DNA of 40,259 nucleotides from assembly GCA_024691145.1 (NCBI GenBank), contig JAILNW010000052.1:1-40259 (forward strand), in the 5' to 3' direction. The DNA is from Lachnospiraceae bacterium (GTDB taxonomy: Bacteria; Bacillota; Clostridia; Lachnospirales; Lachnospiraceae). The notes below the pieces were generated by a model. That model made no database searches and had not been told where the DNA came from. It worked only from the letters and a program-made list of their open reading frames with translations. The translations under genes were made by a program, and so were the position numbers. Shown here one piece after another: positions 1-8,648 of this stretch. Numbering within the stretch: the first letter of the stretch is position 1; each line of letters starts with the position of its first letter.

Positions 1-1
1 T

Positions 2-1534
2 GATGCTTACGGAGCAGATGTAAAGGATAATAATATATCTGATATTCCTATATTACAGATAAATACAAATAAATGTGATATGGAAGACATTAATCATAAT
101 AAGAAGATTGATGTTAAAGGGAAATATGTTATCACCAATAAGAATGGACATATATATAATGAAGGAGATTTTTCATCATTTAAAGGACGAGGTAATTATA
201 CATGGAATAATGATGGAAAGAAGCCTTATAATATTATTCTTTCTGAAAGTGACAGTCTTTTAGAAATGCCAGAATCCATAAACTGGTGTCTTATAGCTAA
301 TGCTTATGATATAAGTCTTATGAGAAATTATATAGTTTATAATTTTGCTGATGATATGGGAATGGAATACACTCCTGATGTAAGATATGTGAATCTTTAC
401 ATTAATGATGAATATGCTGGATTGTATTTGTTATCTGAAAAACATGAGGTGGCGTCTAATAAGATAGATTTAAGTGAAGATGGGGTTTTATATCAGTTAT
501 ATCCCAAATCAAGAAATCCAGAGATAGCATTTGAATTAAATGATTCAACGAGACTTATGGCCATAGATTATCCATATGAATTTAAAGGAGATACATATGG
601 AAGATGTAAAGATTATATAGATGAATTTGAAGAAGCTTTATATTCTGATGATGGAATTAATTCTAAGGGAAAGCGTTATGATGAATATATAGATATGGAA
701 TCATTTGCAAAAAAATATCTTATAGAAGAAATGTTTGCAAATTGGGATGGAACTTATGCAAGCCAGTTATTCTTTAGAAAGAATTCCTCAGATGTATTAC
801 ATGCAGGTCCCGTGTGGGATTATGATTTGTCCATGGGAAGCATAAGTGGCTTAGGAACAGAAAGTATACAGCCAAATGTTAAAAAAGCTGATGCATGGTG
901 GTACAAGAGACTTTGTACATTTGATGATTTCATGGAAAAAGTAAAGGAAGTTTATATTAATGAATTTGCCAGTGCTTATGAAAATATTAGTGATACAAAG
1001 ATTGATGAGTATACAGCACATATAAAAGAAGCAGCTGCTATGGATACTGAGAAATGGTATGCAGATGGAAGCAGGATTGCTTATGATGAAGATGCTGAAA
1101 AGATAAAGACATTTATAAAGGAAAGAAAAGAATTCCTTGATGACTGGCTTATAAATGGAAGAGAATATGTAAAAGTGTACGTGAAATACTATGATGAGGA
1201 AGGTACAGAGCATACAGATTATTATTCATGCAAAAAGGGAGAAAAGTTAGAAGACTTTAGTGACAGATATGAAAAAACAATAACAGATATGAGTTTTGAT
1301 AATGGAAGCAAGTATGACTTTAATGATGTTATCAATAATGATGTAGCTGTACATATTGAGTTTGAAAAGGGAGATACAGAAAAAGGCGGTTTGCTGAATT
1401 CAATAAGTACCTGGAGTAAACAAAATAAATTAACTTCTGACTTGATTTTAGCATTTATTCCGTTTATTATAGTATATGGAATGATTTTGATTAAGGAATA
1501 TAATTTAAAAAAAGTTACTATTCTAAACCTGTGA
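2..1534 (+). CDS. CotH kinase family protein, 5' end outside window
   Basis: The frame is open to the left edge, so the N-terminus and real start are missing. The visible part carries CotH-family hallmarks: a RGNYTW stretch followed by a Lys-Pro-Tyr segment, a DISLMRNYIVYN helix, the NDEYAGLYLLSEKHE strand, and the late acidic motif PVWDYDLSMGS preceded by NWDG. CotH proteins are atypical protein kinases, first known from phosphorylation of Bacillus spore-coat proteins; many Firmicutes carry surface versions with unknown substrates. A hydrophobic segment near the C-terminus (around LILAFIPFIIVYGMILI) followed by a short basic tail suggests membrane anchoring with the kinase domain outside. 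The next two genes are a VTC-type polymerase and a DUF4956 protein, in the same direction, so they probably form one operon. Family call is firm; substrate is unknown. Confidence 0.85.
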   Translation, partial: DAYGADVKDNNISDIPILQINTNKCDMEDINHNKKIDVKGKYVITNKNGHIYNEGDFSSFKGRGNYTWNNDGKKPYNIILSESDSLLEMPESINWCLIANAYDISLMRNYIVYNFADDMGMEYTPDVRYVNLYINDEYAGLYLLSEKHEVASNKIDLSEDGVLYQLYPKSRNPEIAFELNDSTRLMAIDYPYEFKGDTYGRCKDYIDEFEEALYSDDGINSKGKRYDEYIDMESFAKKYLIEEMFANWDGTYASQLFFRKNSSDVLHAGPVWDYDLSMGSISGLGTESIQPNVKKADAWWYKRLCTFDDFMEKVKEVYINEFASAYENISDTKIDEYTAHIKEAAAMDTEKWYADGSRIAYDEDAEKIKTFIKERKEFLDDWLINGREYVKVYVKYYDEEGTEHTDYYSCKKGEKLEDFSDRYEKTITDMSFDNGSKYDFNDVINNDVAVHIEFEKGDTEKGGLLNSISTWSKQNKLTSDLILAFIPFIIVYGMILIKEYNLKKVTILNL

Positions 1535-1605
1535 AGCAGATGGTCTGCGACATATGGATGAAAGTTAAAAGTGAATAGTAATATTAAAAAGAGGGAGGCT
1601 AGAGG

Positions 1606-2367
1606 ATGGCTTATTTTGACAAGGAGAATGCCGGAAGATATGAAGATCTTGGCAAGTTCAGGCATGAGTACAAGTATGTTATTACAGATAAAGAGATGGC
1701 TGTGATAAAACTGAAACTTGATGCTATGCTTAGTCGTGATAAGCACGTGCAGACTGAAGGAAGATATAAGGGTATGTATCATATAAGAAGTGTATATTTT
1801 GATGATATGTTTAATACATGCTATTATGAGAATGAAGATGGAACTGATCCACGTGAAAAGTTCCGTATGAGAATTTATAATTGTTCTGATGAAAGAATTA
1901 ATCTTGAACTAAAAAGAAAGAGATGTAATAAAACACAGAAACTTTCCTGCCGACTTACAAAGGAACAGTGTATAAAGATAATTAATAAAGAAGAGATACC
2001 TGTCTCTAATGACAATCCTGCACTGCTTAACAAGTTTTTGCTTCAAAGAATTAACAGGGGACTTGAACCAAAGGTTATTGTTCAGTATGACAGAATACCA
2101 TATGTTTATGATTTGGGTAATGTCAGAATTACTTTGGATATGAACATAGCTTCGTCTGAGAGATTTGATGAATTTTTTAATCCGGATAATCCGGCAAGAC
2201 CTATTCTTGGAGCGAGACGTAATGTTTTAGAGGTAAAGTGGGATGAGTATCTGCCATCTCATATATATAAGAGCATTATGATACCAAATATAATGCAGAC
2301 AGCATTTTCCAAGTATTATTTATGCAGAAGATTTGGACTTGGAGAAGTAAGAAATACAAATATTTAA
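1606..2367 (+). CDS. VTC-domain polyphosphate polymerase-like protein
   Basis: This 253-residue protein matches the VTC catalytic tunnel domain. Its conserved basic and acidic strands are visible in order: FRHEYKYVI near residue 18, IRSVYFDD near 60, EKFRMRIY near 85, INLELKRKR near 100, VIVQYDRIPY near 160, VRITLDMN near 175 and LEVKWDEYLPSHI near 205. In yeast Vtc4 this fold polymerises ATP gamma-phosphate into polyphosphate. Bacterial stand-alone versions are annotated as polyphosphate polymerase domain proteins, but their reaction is mostly inferred. No transmembrane segment is seen, so the protein is probably cytosolic, perhaps docked to the DUF4956 protein encoded 34 bp downstream. The ATG is preceded by GGGAGG at 7-bp spacing. 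A small GCAGA/TCTGC hairpin lies in the 71-bp gap after the CotH gene, but no terminator, which supports co-transcription. Confidence 0.85.
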   Translation: MAYFDKENAGRYEDLGKFRHEYKYVITDKEMAVIKLKLDAMLSRDKHVQTEGRYKGMYHIRSVYFDDMFNTCYYENEDGTDPREKFRMRIYNCSDERINLELKRKRCNKTQKLSCRLTKEQCIKIINKEEIPVSNDNPALLNKFLLQRINRGLEPKVIVQYDRIPYVYDLGNVRITLDMNIASSERFDEFFNPDNPARPILGARRNVLEVKWDEYLPSHIYKSIMIPNIMQTAFSKYYLCRRFGLGEVRNTNI

Positions 2368-2401
2368 ATAATTATAATAAAGTACAAAAGGAGATTTAAT
2401 A

Positions 2402-3076
2402 ATGGGATTTAAAGACATTTTGAAAAAATCATTTATGGAAGGTTATTCTTCATCAGACATTAATGCAAAGGCAGTTCTTACATGTATGCTTTTTACTGCA
2501 CTTATTGCATTGTTTATATTTTTCGTATATAGGGTTATGACAAGAAAGAGCTTTTATAATAAGAACTTTAACATTTCACTTGTGGCAATTGCACTTATAA
2601 CAGCAGGTATTATACTTACAATTCAGTCAAGTGTTGTAATATCTCTTGGTATGGTTGGTGCATTATCCATCATAAGATTCAGAACTGCAATTAAGGATCC
2701 TATGGACCTTATATATATGTTCTGGGCAATAAGTGTAGGTATTATATGTGGTGCAGGTCTTTCATTAGTAGCAATTCTTGTTTCCATGGTTTTAGCAATA
2801 GTTATATTTGTACTTGATTATATGCCAGTTGCAAAGGCTCCTATGATGCTTGTAATTACAGCTGATGATATTAATGTTGATGACAAGGTAATAGAGATAG
2901 TTAAGAAGTATAGCAAGTGCTGCACAGTAAAGGCAAGAAATATGACAGCAGAAAGACTTGACATGACTGTTGAGATAAGAACAGCAGAAGATAGCAAACT
3001 TTTAAAAGAGTTACTTAAATTAAAAGGAATAAAGAGTGCTTCGATATTGGCACATGATGGAGAAGTAACATTCTAG
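2402..3076 (+). CDS. DUF4956 domain membrane protein
   Basis: The 224-residue product has about four hydrophobic helices between residues 25 and 140 and a soluble C-terminal domain of about 80 residues. The segment SIIRFRTAIKDPMDLIYMFW, between two membrane helices, is the typical DUF4956 signature. The function of this family is not established. Members are commonly encoded beside VTC-type polymerases and CotH proteins, and that arrangement is seen here: the gene starts 34 bp after the VTC gene with an AGGAG site. A reasonable inference is a membrane partner, channel or anchor for the VTC enzyme. The operon ends with the hairpin at 3089-3115. Confidence 0.8.
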   Translation: MGFKDILKKSFMEGYSSSDINAKAVLTCMLFTALIALFIFFVYRVMTRKSFYNKNFNISLVAIALITAGIILTIQSSVVISLGMVGALSIIRFRTAIKDPMDLIYMFWAISVGIICGAGLSLVAILVSMVLAIVIFVLDYMPVAKAPMMLVITADDINVDDKVIEIVKKYSKCCTVKARNMTAERLDMTVEIRTAEDSKLLKELLKLKGIKSASILAHDGEVTF

Positions 3077-3088
3077 TTACTGATATAT

Positions 3089-3115
3089 AAGGGTCACACG
3101 TTTTGTGTGGCCTTT
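3089..3115 (+). terminator. Hairpin terminator after the DUF4956 gene
   Basis: AAGGGTCACAC pairs with GTGTGGCCTTT over 11 bp with two G-U pairs and a GTTTT loop. The following T-run is short and interrupted, so termination may be partial. Confidence 0.65.
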
Positions 3116-3124
3116 AAATTATAC

Positions 3125-3153
3125 TTGATAAAATATTTAACAAAGTGTATAAT
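3125..3153 (+). promoter_or_regulatory. Sigma-A promoter for the aminotransferase operon
   Basis: TTGATA and TATAAT are separated by exactly 17 bp. It lies between the preceding terminator and the aminotransferase ribosome-binding site, and may drive the genes from 3189 up to 10238. Confidence 0.75.
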
Positions 3154-3188
3154 ATTTTAGTGATTATAACAAATTGGAGGTATTTTTT

Positions 3189-4373
3189 ATGATAGCAGAT
3201 AATATGGTAAAATTAGTAGCAGGAAGCTCAGCAATCAGAGCTATGTTCGAAGAAGGCCAGAAAATGGCCGCAAAGTATGGTGCAGAGAATGTATATGACT
3301 TTAGTCTTGGTAATCCAAGTGTAGAGCCTCCTATTGAGATAAAAGAAGCATTTATTAAGGTTCTTAATGAAGAGAAACCTAATCTTGTTCATGGATATAT
3401 GAATAATCAGGGATATCCAGATGTAAGAAAAAGAATCGCAGATTCAGTTAATGCAAAGTTTGATACTAAGTTCACTGAGAATAATATTGTTATGACTGTA
3501 GGTGCAGCAGGTGGTCTTAATGTTATACTTAAGACTTTGCTTAACCCGGGAGATGAAGTTATGACATTTGCTCCTTTCTTTGGAGAGTATCGTAATTATG
3601 TTAATAACTTCAATGGTGTTTTAGTTGAAATCAGCCCTAATACAGTTGATTTTCAGCCAAACCTTGCAGAATTTGAAGAGAGAATAACAGACAAGACAAA
3701 GGCTGTTATTGTTAATACACCTAACAACCCAACTGGTGTTGTTTATTCAGAAGAAACTATTAAGAAACTTGCAGCAATACTTGATGCTAAGTCAAAAGAG
3801 ATAGGACATCCAATTTATCTTATTTCTGACGAACCATACAGAGAGCTTGTATATGATGGAATAGAAGTTCCTTACATTACCAAGTATTATAACAATACAA
3901 TAGTTGGATATTCATTTAGTAAGTCATTATCACTTCCAGGTGAGAGACTTGGATATCTTGTTATTCCTAATGAACTTGATTATTATAATGATGTATATCA
4001 GGCAGCATGTGTTGCTAACCGTATACTTGGTTTTGTTAATGCACCTTCACTTGTTCAGAGAGCAGTTTCATTATGTCTTGACGCAAAGGTTGATGTTGAG
4101 ATTTATAACAGAAACAGAGAGTTATTATATAACTCATTAAAGGATATGGGATTTGAGTGCATTAAGCCACAGGGAGCATTTTACTTGTTTGTTAAGGCTA
4201 AGGGCGGAGATGACAAGGCATTTTCAGCACAGGCCAAGACACATAATCTTTTAATAGTTCCAGGTTCATCATTTGGATGCCCGGGATACTGCAGATTAGC
4301 ATACTGTGTAGATTATTCAACTATTGAAAGATCACTTCCTGCATTTAAGAAATTAGCAGAAGATTACAAATAA
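3189..4373 (+). CDS. Class I/II PLP-dependent aminotransferase
   Basis: This 394-residue protein is a fold-type I aminotransferase of the aspartate/alanine aminotransferase superfamily. It shows SLGNPSVEPP near the N-terminus, the NTPNNPTGVVY substrate/cofactor segment, SDEPYRELVYDG with the PLP pyridine-binding Asp, the Schiff-base lysine in YSFSKSLSLPGERLGY, and a late CRLAYC strand with the carboxylate-binding Arg. The ATG at 3189 is preferred because GGAGG sits 8 bp before it; an in-frame TTG at 3174 overlaps that site. The amino-acid substrate cannot be fixed from sequence alone. The adjacent second aminotransferase, 16 bp downstream, suggests a joint role in amino-acid metabolism. Confidence 0.85.
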   Translation: MIADNMVKLVAGSSAIRAMFEEGQKMAAKYGAENVYDFSLGNPSVEPPIEIKEAFIKVLNEEKPNLVHGYMNNQGYPDVRKRIADSVNAKFDTKFTENNIVMTVGAAGGLNVILKTLLNPGDEVMTFAPFFGEYRNYVNNFNGVLVEISPNTVDFQPNLAEFEERITDKTKAVIVNTPNNPTGVVYSEETIKKLAAILDAKSKEIGHPIYLISDEPYRELVYDGIEVPYITKYYNNTIVGYSFSKSLSLPGERLGYLVIPNELDYYNDVYQAACVANRILGFVNAPSLVQRAVSLCLDAKVDVEIYNRNRELLYNSLKDMGFECIKPQGAFYLFVKAKGGDDKAFSAQAKTHNLLIVPGSSFGCPGYCRLAYCVDYSTIERSLPAFKKLAEDYK

Positions 4374-4389
4374 GATTGGAGATTTAATT

Positions 4390-5445
4390 ATGAGTGGATG
4401 GAAAGATAATGTCAGAGTAGTAGAAGCATATGTACCAGGAGATCAGCCAGACTATCCGGATATGGTTAAGATTAATACTAATGAGAATCCATATCCTCCT
4501 TCTCCTAAGGTAATGGAAGCAGTAAAGAATATTCAGGATTCAAAGATAAAGTTATATCCTAATTTTAATGCCCAGGTCTTAGTTTCGGCATTATCTAAAT
4601 ACCACCATATTGATGAGGATAAGATATTTGTCGGAGTAGGTTCTGATGATGTACTAGCCATGGCTTTTCTTACATTTTTTAATTCAAAGAAGCCAGTATT
4701 GTTTCCTAATATAACATACTCATTTTACAAGGTATGGGCAGGACTTTATCAGATACCATATGAGACACCATTACTTGATGAGAATTTCAGAATTAAAAAA
4801 GAGGATTATTATAAGGAAAATGGCGGAGTTGTTATTGCCAATCCTAATGCTCCTACAGGTATTTGCGAAGGACTTGATTTTATAGAGGATATATTACAGC
4901 ATAACAGAGATGTTGTTGTAATAGTTGATGAGGCATATGTTGATTTTGGTGGAACATCTGCCAAAGAGTTAATTGACAAATATGATAATTTATTAGTTGT
5001 TCAGACCTTTTCAAAATCAAGAGCAATGGCAGGTGTGAGAATTGGTTACTGTATGGGTAACAAAGAGTTAATTAAGGCTATTAATACAGTAAAACACTCA
5101 TATAATTCTTATACAATGAATTATTATTCCATTGTTGCCGGTGTTGCTTCACTTAGTGACAAAGAGTATTTTGATGAAAAGATTAAGATGGTTATAAATA
5201 CAAGAGAACGAGTTAAAAAAGAACTTGAAGAACTTGGCTTTATATGTACAGATTCTAAGACAAACTTTTTATTTGCAAAACATAAGAGTGTTCCTGCAAA
5301 GGAGATTTTTGAAAGCCTTAGAAGTAATGGCATATTTGTAAGATACTTTAACCAGCCGATTATAGATAATTATTTAAGAATATCCATTGGTACTGATGAA
5401 GAGATGGACAGATTCCTGGATTTTCTAAGGAAATACTTTAAATAA
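4390..5445 (+). CDS. hisC: Histidinol-phosphate aminotransferase-like protein (HisC family)
   Basis: The 351-residue length and the motifs fit HisC: KINTNENPYPPSP near residue 27, VGVGSDDVLAM, NPNAPTG, VDEAYVDFGG with the PLP-binding Asp, the Schiff-base Lys in VQTFSKSRAMAGVRIGY, and YLRISIGT near the C-terminus. HisC converts imidazole acetol phosphate to histidinol phosphate with glutamate as donor. No other histidine gene is nearby, and HisC-family enzymes in Firmicutes can also act on aromatic amino acids, so the exact substrate is open. The gene follows the previous aminotransferase by 16 bp with a GGAG site, which suggests coupled transcription. Confidence 0.8.
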   Translation: MSGWKDNVRVVEAYVPGDQPDYPDMVKINTNENPYPPSPKVMEAVKNIQDSKIKLYPNFNAQVLVSALSKYHHIDEDKIFVGVGSDDVLAMAFLTFFNSKKPVLFPNITYSFYKVWAGLYQIPYETPLLDENFRIKKEDYYKENGGVVIANPNAPTGICEGLDFIEDILQHNRDVVVIVDEAYVDFGGTSAKELIDKYDNLLVVQTFSKSRAMAGVRIGYCMGNKELIKAINTVKHSYNSYTMNYYSIVAGVASLSDKEYFDEKIKMVINTRERVKKELEELGFICTDSKTNFLFAKHKSVPAKEIFESLRSNGIFVRYFNQPIIDNYLRISIGTDEEMDRFLDFLRKYFK

Positions 5446-5476
5446 AAAAGAGGGCATTTGAAAGGGGAATTTTCTG

Positions 5477-6868
5477 ATGAATAAGAAGAAAACTATGATG
5501 ATTACTAATACAGGTGTAATGGCAGCTTTATGCTTTGTTGGTACATTCATCATAAGAATTCCAGCTTATCAGGGGTATATTCATCTTGGGGATGGATTTA
5601 CACTTCTTAGTGGAATTATATTAGGTCCCGTATATGGTGCGTTGGCAGCAGGTATTGGAGCGATGTTTGCGGATATTTTATCAGGCTATGTGCAGTACAG
5701 CATTGCTTCTTTACTAATAAAGGCTGTGTTTGCTTTAATTGCAGGTTATATATATAAAAATGTTAAGATAAAAGACGTACGAATACATACTGCAATATGT
5801 GGCCTTGCAGGATTAACAGTACCTTTGGGGTATATGTTATTTGAAAGTGCTGTTTTAAAAATTGGAAAAGCTGCATTTTTAGGTGTTGTCCCTAATACTA
5901 TTCAGGCAACAGCTGGTGTTATTGTAGCTATTGTTATTATGCAGTCAATTGGTGACAGACTAAGCGTGGTTATGGAGATTTCACCAAAGGAAGAAAGCAG
6001 TCTTATAAAGAATAATAAAGAATCTCAGAAAAAAAAAATAACAAATAAAAATAATAAAAAAAAGCATAATCAATCTAAGAAGAATGTGAAAAAAGTTAAT
6101 AATTGTTCTTGTGATGGTGCTTGTAAAGGCCATGGAGCATGTGGAAAACACTGTATAAAGATAAAAGATCTCGGTGTTACTATCGGAAGTGATACAATTA
6201 TTGAACATATTAATATGCATATACATTGTGGCAAGTTAACTGCTGTTATTGGAAAGAATGGTGCAGGAAAATCAACTCTTGTTAAGGCTATAAATGGAGA
6301 GATAGAACATACTGGAAAAGTTGAGATGAGAGTGACGGAGAATGGAAAAGTATCTGAAATTAATATAGGTTATGTTCCACAGTTCCTTAATATAGAGAAG
6401 AATACACCTACAAGTGTATATGATATGTTTGCTTCATATATTTCAGATACACCGGTATTTTTTAGAAAAAATAAAGAGGTTTATGGCATTATTGAAGAAC
6501 AGCTTAAGATGTTTGAAGCAGAAGAACTTATTGATAAGGCTGTTTGTGATCTTTCTGGAGGAGAATTGCAAAGAGTAATGCTATCCATGGCTACATATCC
6601 GGTGCCAAACCTTCTTTTACTTGATGAACCGGTTTCTGGCATAGATAAGAATGGTATGGATTTGTTCTATAACAATATATGCAGACTCAGGGATAATTAT
6701 GATCTTGCTATTATTCTTATTTCACATGATCTTGAGTATGTAAGAAAGTATGCTGATCATGTTATTTTACTTGATAAAACAATAATTAAAGAAGGCAGTC
6801 CTAAAGAAGTATTTGACAGTAAGGAATTTAGGGAAGTATTTGCATTGGATTTAGGAGGGATAAGTTAA
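5477..6868 (+). CDS. ECF S-component-like membrane domain fused to zinc ABC transporter ATPase
   Basis: The 463-residue protein joins two modules. Residues 1 to about 165 form a hydrophobic domain resembling an ECF transporter S component, with the characteristic GDGFTLLSGIILGPVYGALAAG segment region and about five to six helices. Residues 170-208 are a Lys/Asn-rich linker, followed by a Cys/His cluster (Cys 210, 212, 216, 222, 226; His 219, 225). Residues 227-463 are a metal-type ABC ATPase: Walker A GKNGAGKST (259-267), signature LSGGE (359-363), Walker B LLLLDEP (379-385) and switch His in ISHD (416-418). The next gene encodes the permease fused to a zinc-binding protein and overlaps this one by one base (TAATG), so translation is probably coupled. 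The ATPase call is firm. The vitamin or metal ligand of the S-like domain is unknown, and the fusion is unusual. Confidence 0.8.
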   Translation: MNKKKTMMITNTGVMAALCFVGTFIIRIPAYQGYIHLGDGFTLLSGIILGPVYGALAAGIGAMFADILSGYVQYSIASLLIKAVFALIAGYIYKNVKIKDVRIHTAICGLAGLTVPLGYMLFESAVLKIGKAAFLGVVPNTIQATAGVIVAIVIMQSIGDRLSVVMEISPKEESSLIKNNKESQKKKITNKNNKKKHNQSKKNVKKVNNCSCDGACKGHGACGKHCIKIKDLGVTIGSDTIIEHINMHIHCGKLTAVIGKNGAGKSTLVKAINGEIEHTGKVEMRVTENGKVSEINIGYVPQFLNIEKNTPTSVYDMFASYISDTPVFFRKNKEVYGIIEEQLKMFEAEELIDKAVCDLSGGELQRVMLSMATYPVPNLLLLDEPVSGIDKNGMDLFYNNICRLRDNYDLAIILISHDLEYVRKYADHVILLDKTIIKEGSPKEVFDSKEFREVFALDLGGIS

Positions 6869-8631
6869 TGGAGGCATTATATAAATTTTTGGAGTTTATT
6901 ATCCCTTTTTCGTGGATTTCTTATGATTTTATGAAAAATGCTCTGATAGCCATAATTATAATAACACCATTGTTTGGCATACTTGGAACAATGATTGTTA
7001 ATAACAAGATGGCATTTTTCTCAGATGCTTTGGGACATTCTGCATTTACAGGCATGGCACTGGGAATATTACTAGGTATTTCCAGGGATATTTCTATGAT
7101 TATATTTGCCTGTATATTTGCATTATTACTAAATGTTATTAAAAGAAAAAAGACTATGTCTACAGATACTATTATATCAGTGTTTTCATCACTTAGTACT
7201 GCCATAGGTCTTATGTTTTTAGCGAAAAATGGCAAGTTTGCCAATTATTCAGGTATACTTGTTGGAGATATATTAAGTATAACAGGAAAAGAAATATTAT
7301 CTTTATTGATTATATTTTTAGTAACTATGTTTTTCTGGTATATGTGTTTTAATAAATTACATGCAATAAGTATAAGCACTTCACTTGCAAAAAGCAGAAA
7401 AATAAATATTATGCTTATAGATAATTTATTTGCAATAATTATAGCACTTATTGTAATGACCTCAATTAAATGGGTTGGTATATTAATTATTAATGCACTT
7501 TTAATACTGCCTGCAGCTTCTGCACGTAATATGGCAAAGAATATGAAAGAGTATCATTGCTTTTCAGTGATTATTTCGTTGTTTTCTGGATTATCAGGAC
7601 TTATTCTTTCTTACTACGCAGAGACAGCAACAGGCCCTACAATAGTAGTTATAGCATCTGTTATATTTTTCCTTACGCTTTTACTAAAGTTTAAGGATAA
7701 AGTACAGCAGTTAGTAGCTATTATATTGATAATTACGGTTATTCTGGCTATTATAACTTCAATGTTTGATAATAAAGAGAATGATAAAAAGATAGTTATA
7801 ACAACATCATTTTATCCTGTTTATACAATAGCTGAAAATATAGCTGGAGAGAATGAAGATATTTCAATTGTGAATCTTACTGCCAATGTAAGTGGATGTC
7901 TGCATGATTACCAGCTTACTTCAAAGGATATGAAAACTCTTGAAAAATCAGATGTGCTTATTATAAATGGCGCTGGAATGGAATCATTTATTAATAAGGC
8001 AGCAGATAATTGTAAAAATCTTACAATTATAGATTCCAGCACTGGTGCTGAATTTTTAGAGGGATCAGGACACCACCATCATCATGAAGATGAGGATGAA
8101 GATGAAGATGAAGAAGAATCAGGGGTAAATTCTCACATCTGGTTAGATACAGATAATTATATTATACAGATTAATAATGTAGCTAAGGAGTTATCTGAGA
8201 TTTATCCACAGTATGCTAAGGAGTTTGAGAAAAACAGAGCAGCATATGTTGAAAAGATTGAAAAGTTAGGAAAATATATAAAAGAACTTAATTTTGAAGA
8301 AGACAGTGAGGTTATAGTATTCCATGATGCTTTTGCTTACCTTGCAAATGAAGCAGGATTAGAGGTTCATGGCTGTATTGATGTGGATGATGAGTCTTCG
8401 TTAAGTGCAGGCGTTATAGCTGAAGTTATAGATGAGATTAAGGAACATAATATAAAGTATCTTATTATTGAAAAACAATATTCAAAGACAATTGCAGACA
8501 GCATAGCTGGTGAAACAGATGCTAAGGTAGTTGTTGTTGATAGTATTGTAAGTGGCGATAACAGCAGAGATTCTTATGTTAATGCCATGAAAAAGAATAT
8601 AGAGGTTTTAAAAGAATTATCAGATAATTAA
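6868..8631 (+). CDS. Zinc ABC transporter permease fused to zinc-binding protein (ZnuB-ZnuA type)
   Basis: The 587-residue protein combines the membrane and substrate-binding parts of a cluster A-I zinc/manganese importer. Residues 1-275 are an ABC-3 family permease with about eight helices and motifs such as FFSDALGHSAFTGMALG and NALLILPAASARNMA. Residues 280-300 form an additional hydrophobic helix that would replace the usual signal peptide or lipid anchor. Residues 308-587 are a ZnuA/AdcA-type lobe: KIVITTSFYPVYTIAENIAG, His346 in CLHDYQL, a His-rich acidic loop (HHHHH at 402-406 followed by Asp/Glu repeats), His423 in NSHIWLD and His486 in VFHDAFAYL. These histidines and the His-rich loop point to zinc rather than manganese. 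The start overlaps the stop of the ATPase gene, with AGGAGGG upstream. No frame break separates the parts. Confidence 0.85.
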   Translation: MEALYKFLEFIIPFSWISYDFMKNALIAIIIITPLFGILGTMIVNNKMAFFSDALGHSAFTGMALGILLGISRDISMIIFACIFALLLNVIKRKKTMSTDTIISVFSSLSTAIGLMFLAKNGKFANYSGILVGDILSITGKEILSLLIIFLVTMFFWYMCFNKLHAISISTSLAKSRKINIMLIDNLFAIIIALIVMTSIKWVGILIINALLILPAASARNMAKNMKEYHCFSVIISLFSGLSGLILSYYAETATGPTIVVIASVIFFLTLLLKFKDKVQQLVAIILIITVILAIITSMFDNKENDKKIVITTSFYPVYTIAENIAGENEDISIVNLTANVSGCLHDYQLTSKDMKTLEKSDVLIINGAGMESFINKAADNCKNLTIIDSSTGAEFLEGSGHHHHHEDEDEDEDEEESGVNSHIWLDTDNYIIQINNVAKELSEIYPQYAKEFEKNRAAYVEKIEKLGKYIKELNFEEDSEVIVFHDAFAYLANEAGLEVHGCIDVDDESSLSAGVIAEVIDEIKEHNIKYLIIEKQYSKTIADSIAGETDAKVVVVDSIVSGDNSRDSYVNAMKKNIEVLKELSDN

Positions 8632-8648
8632 AAAAGGAGAATTGTAAG

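Noticed and set aside
4390..5445. Histidine biosynthesis operon
   Set aside because: Only the HisC-like gene is present; no other his gene neighbours it.
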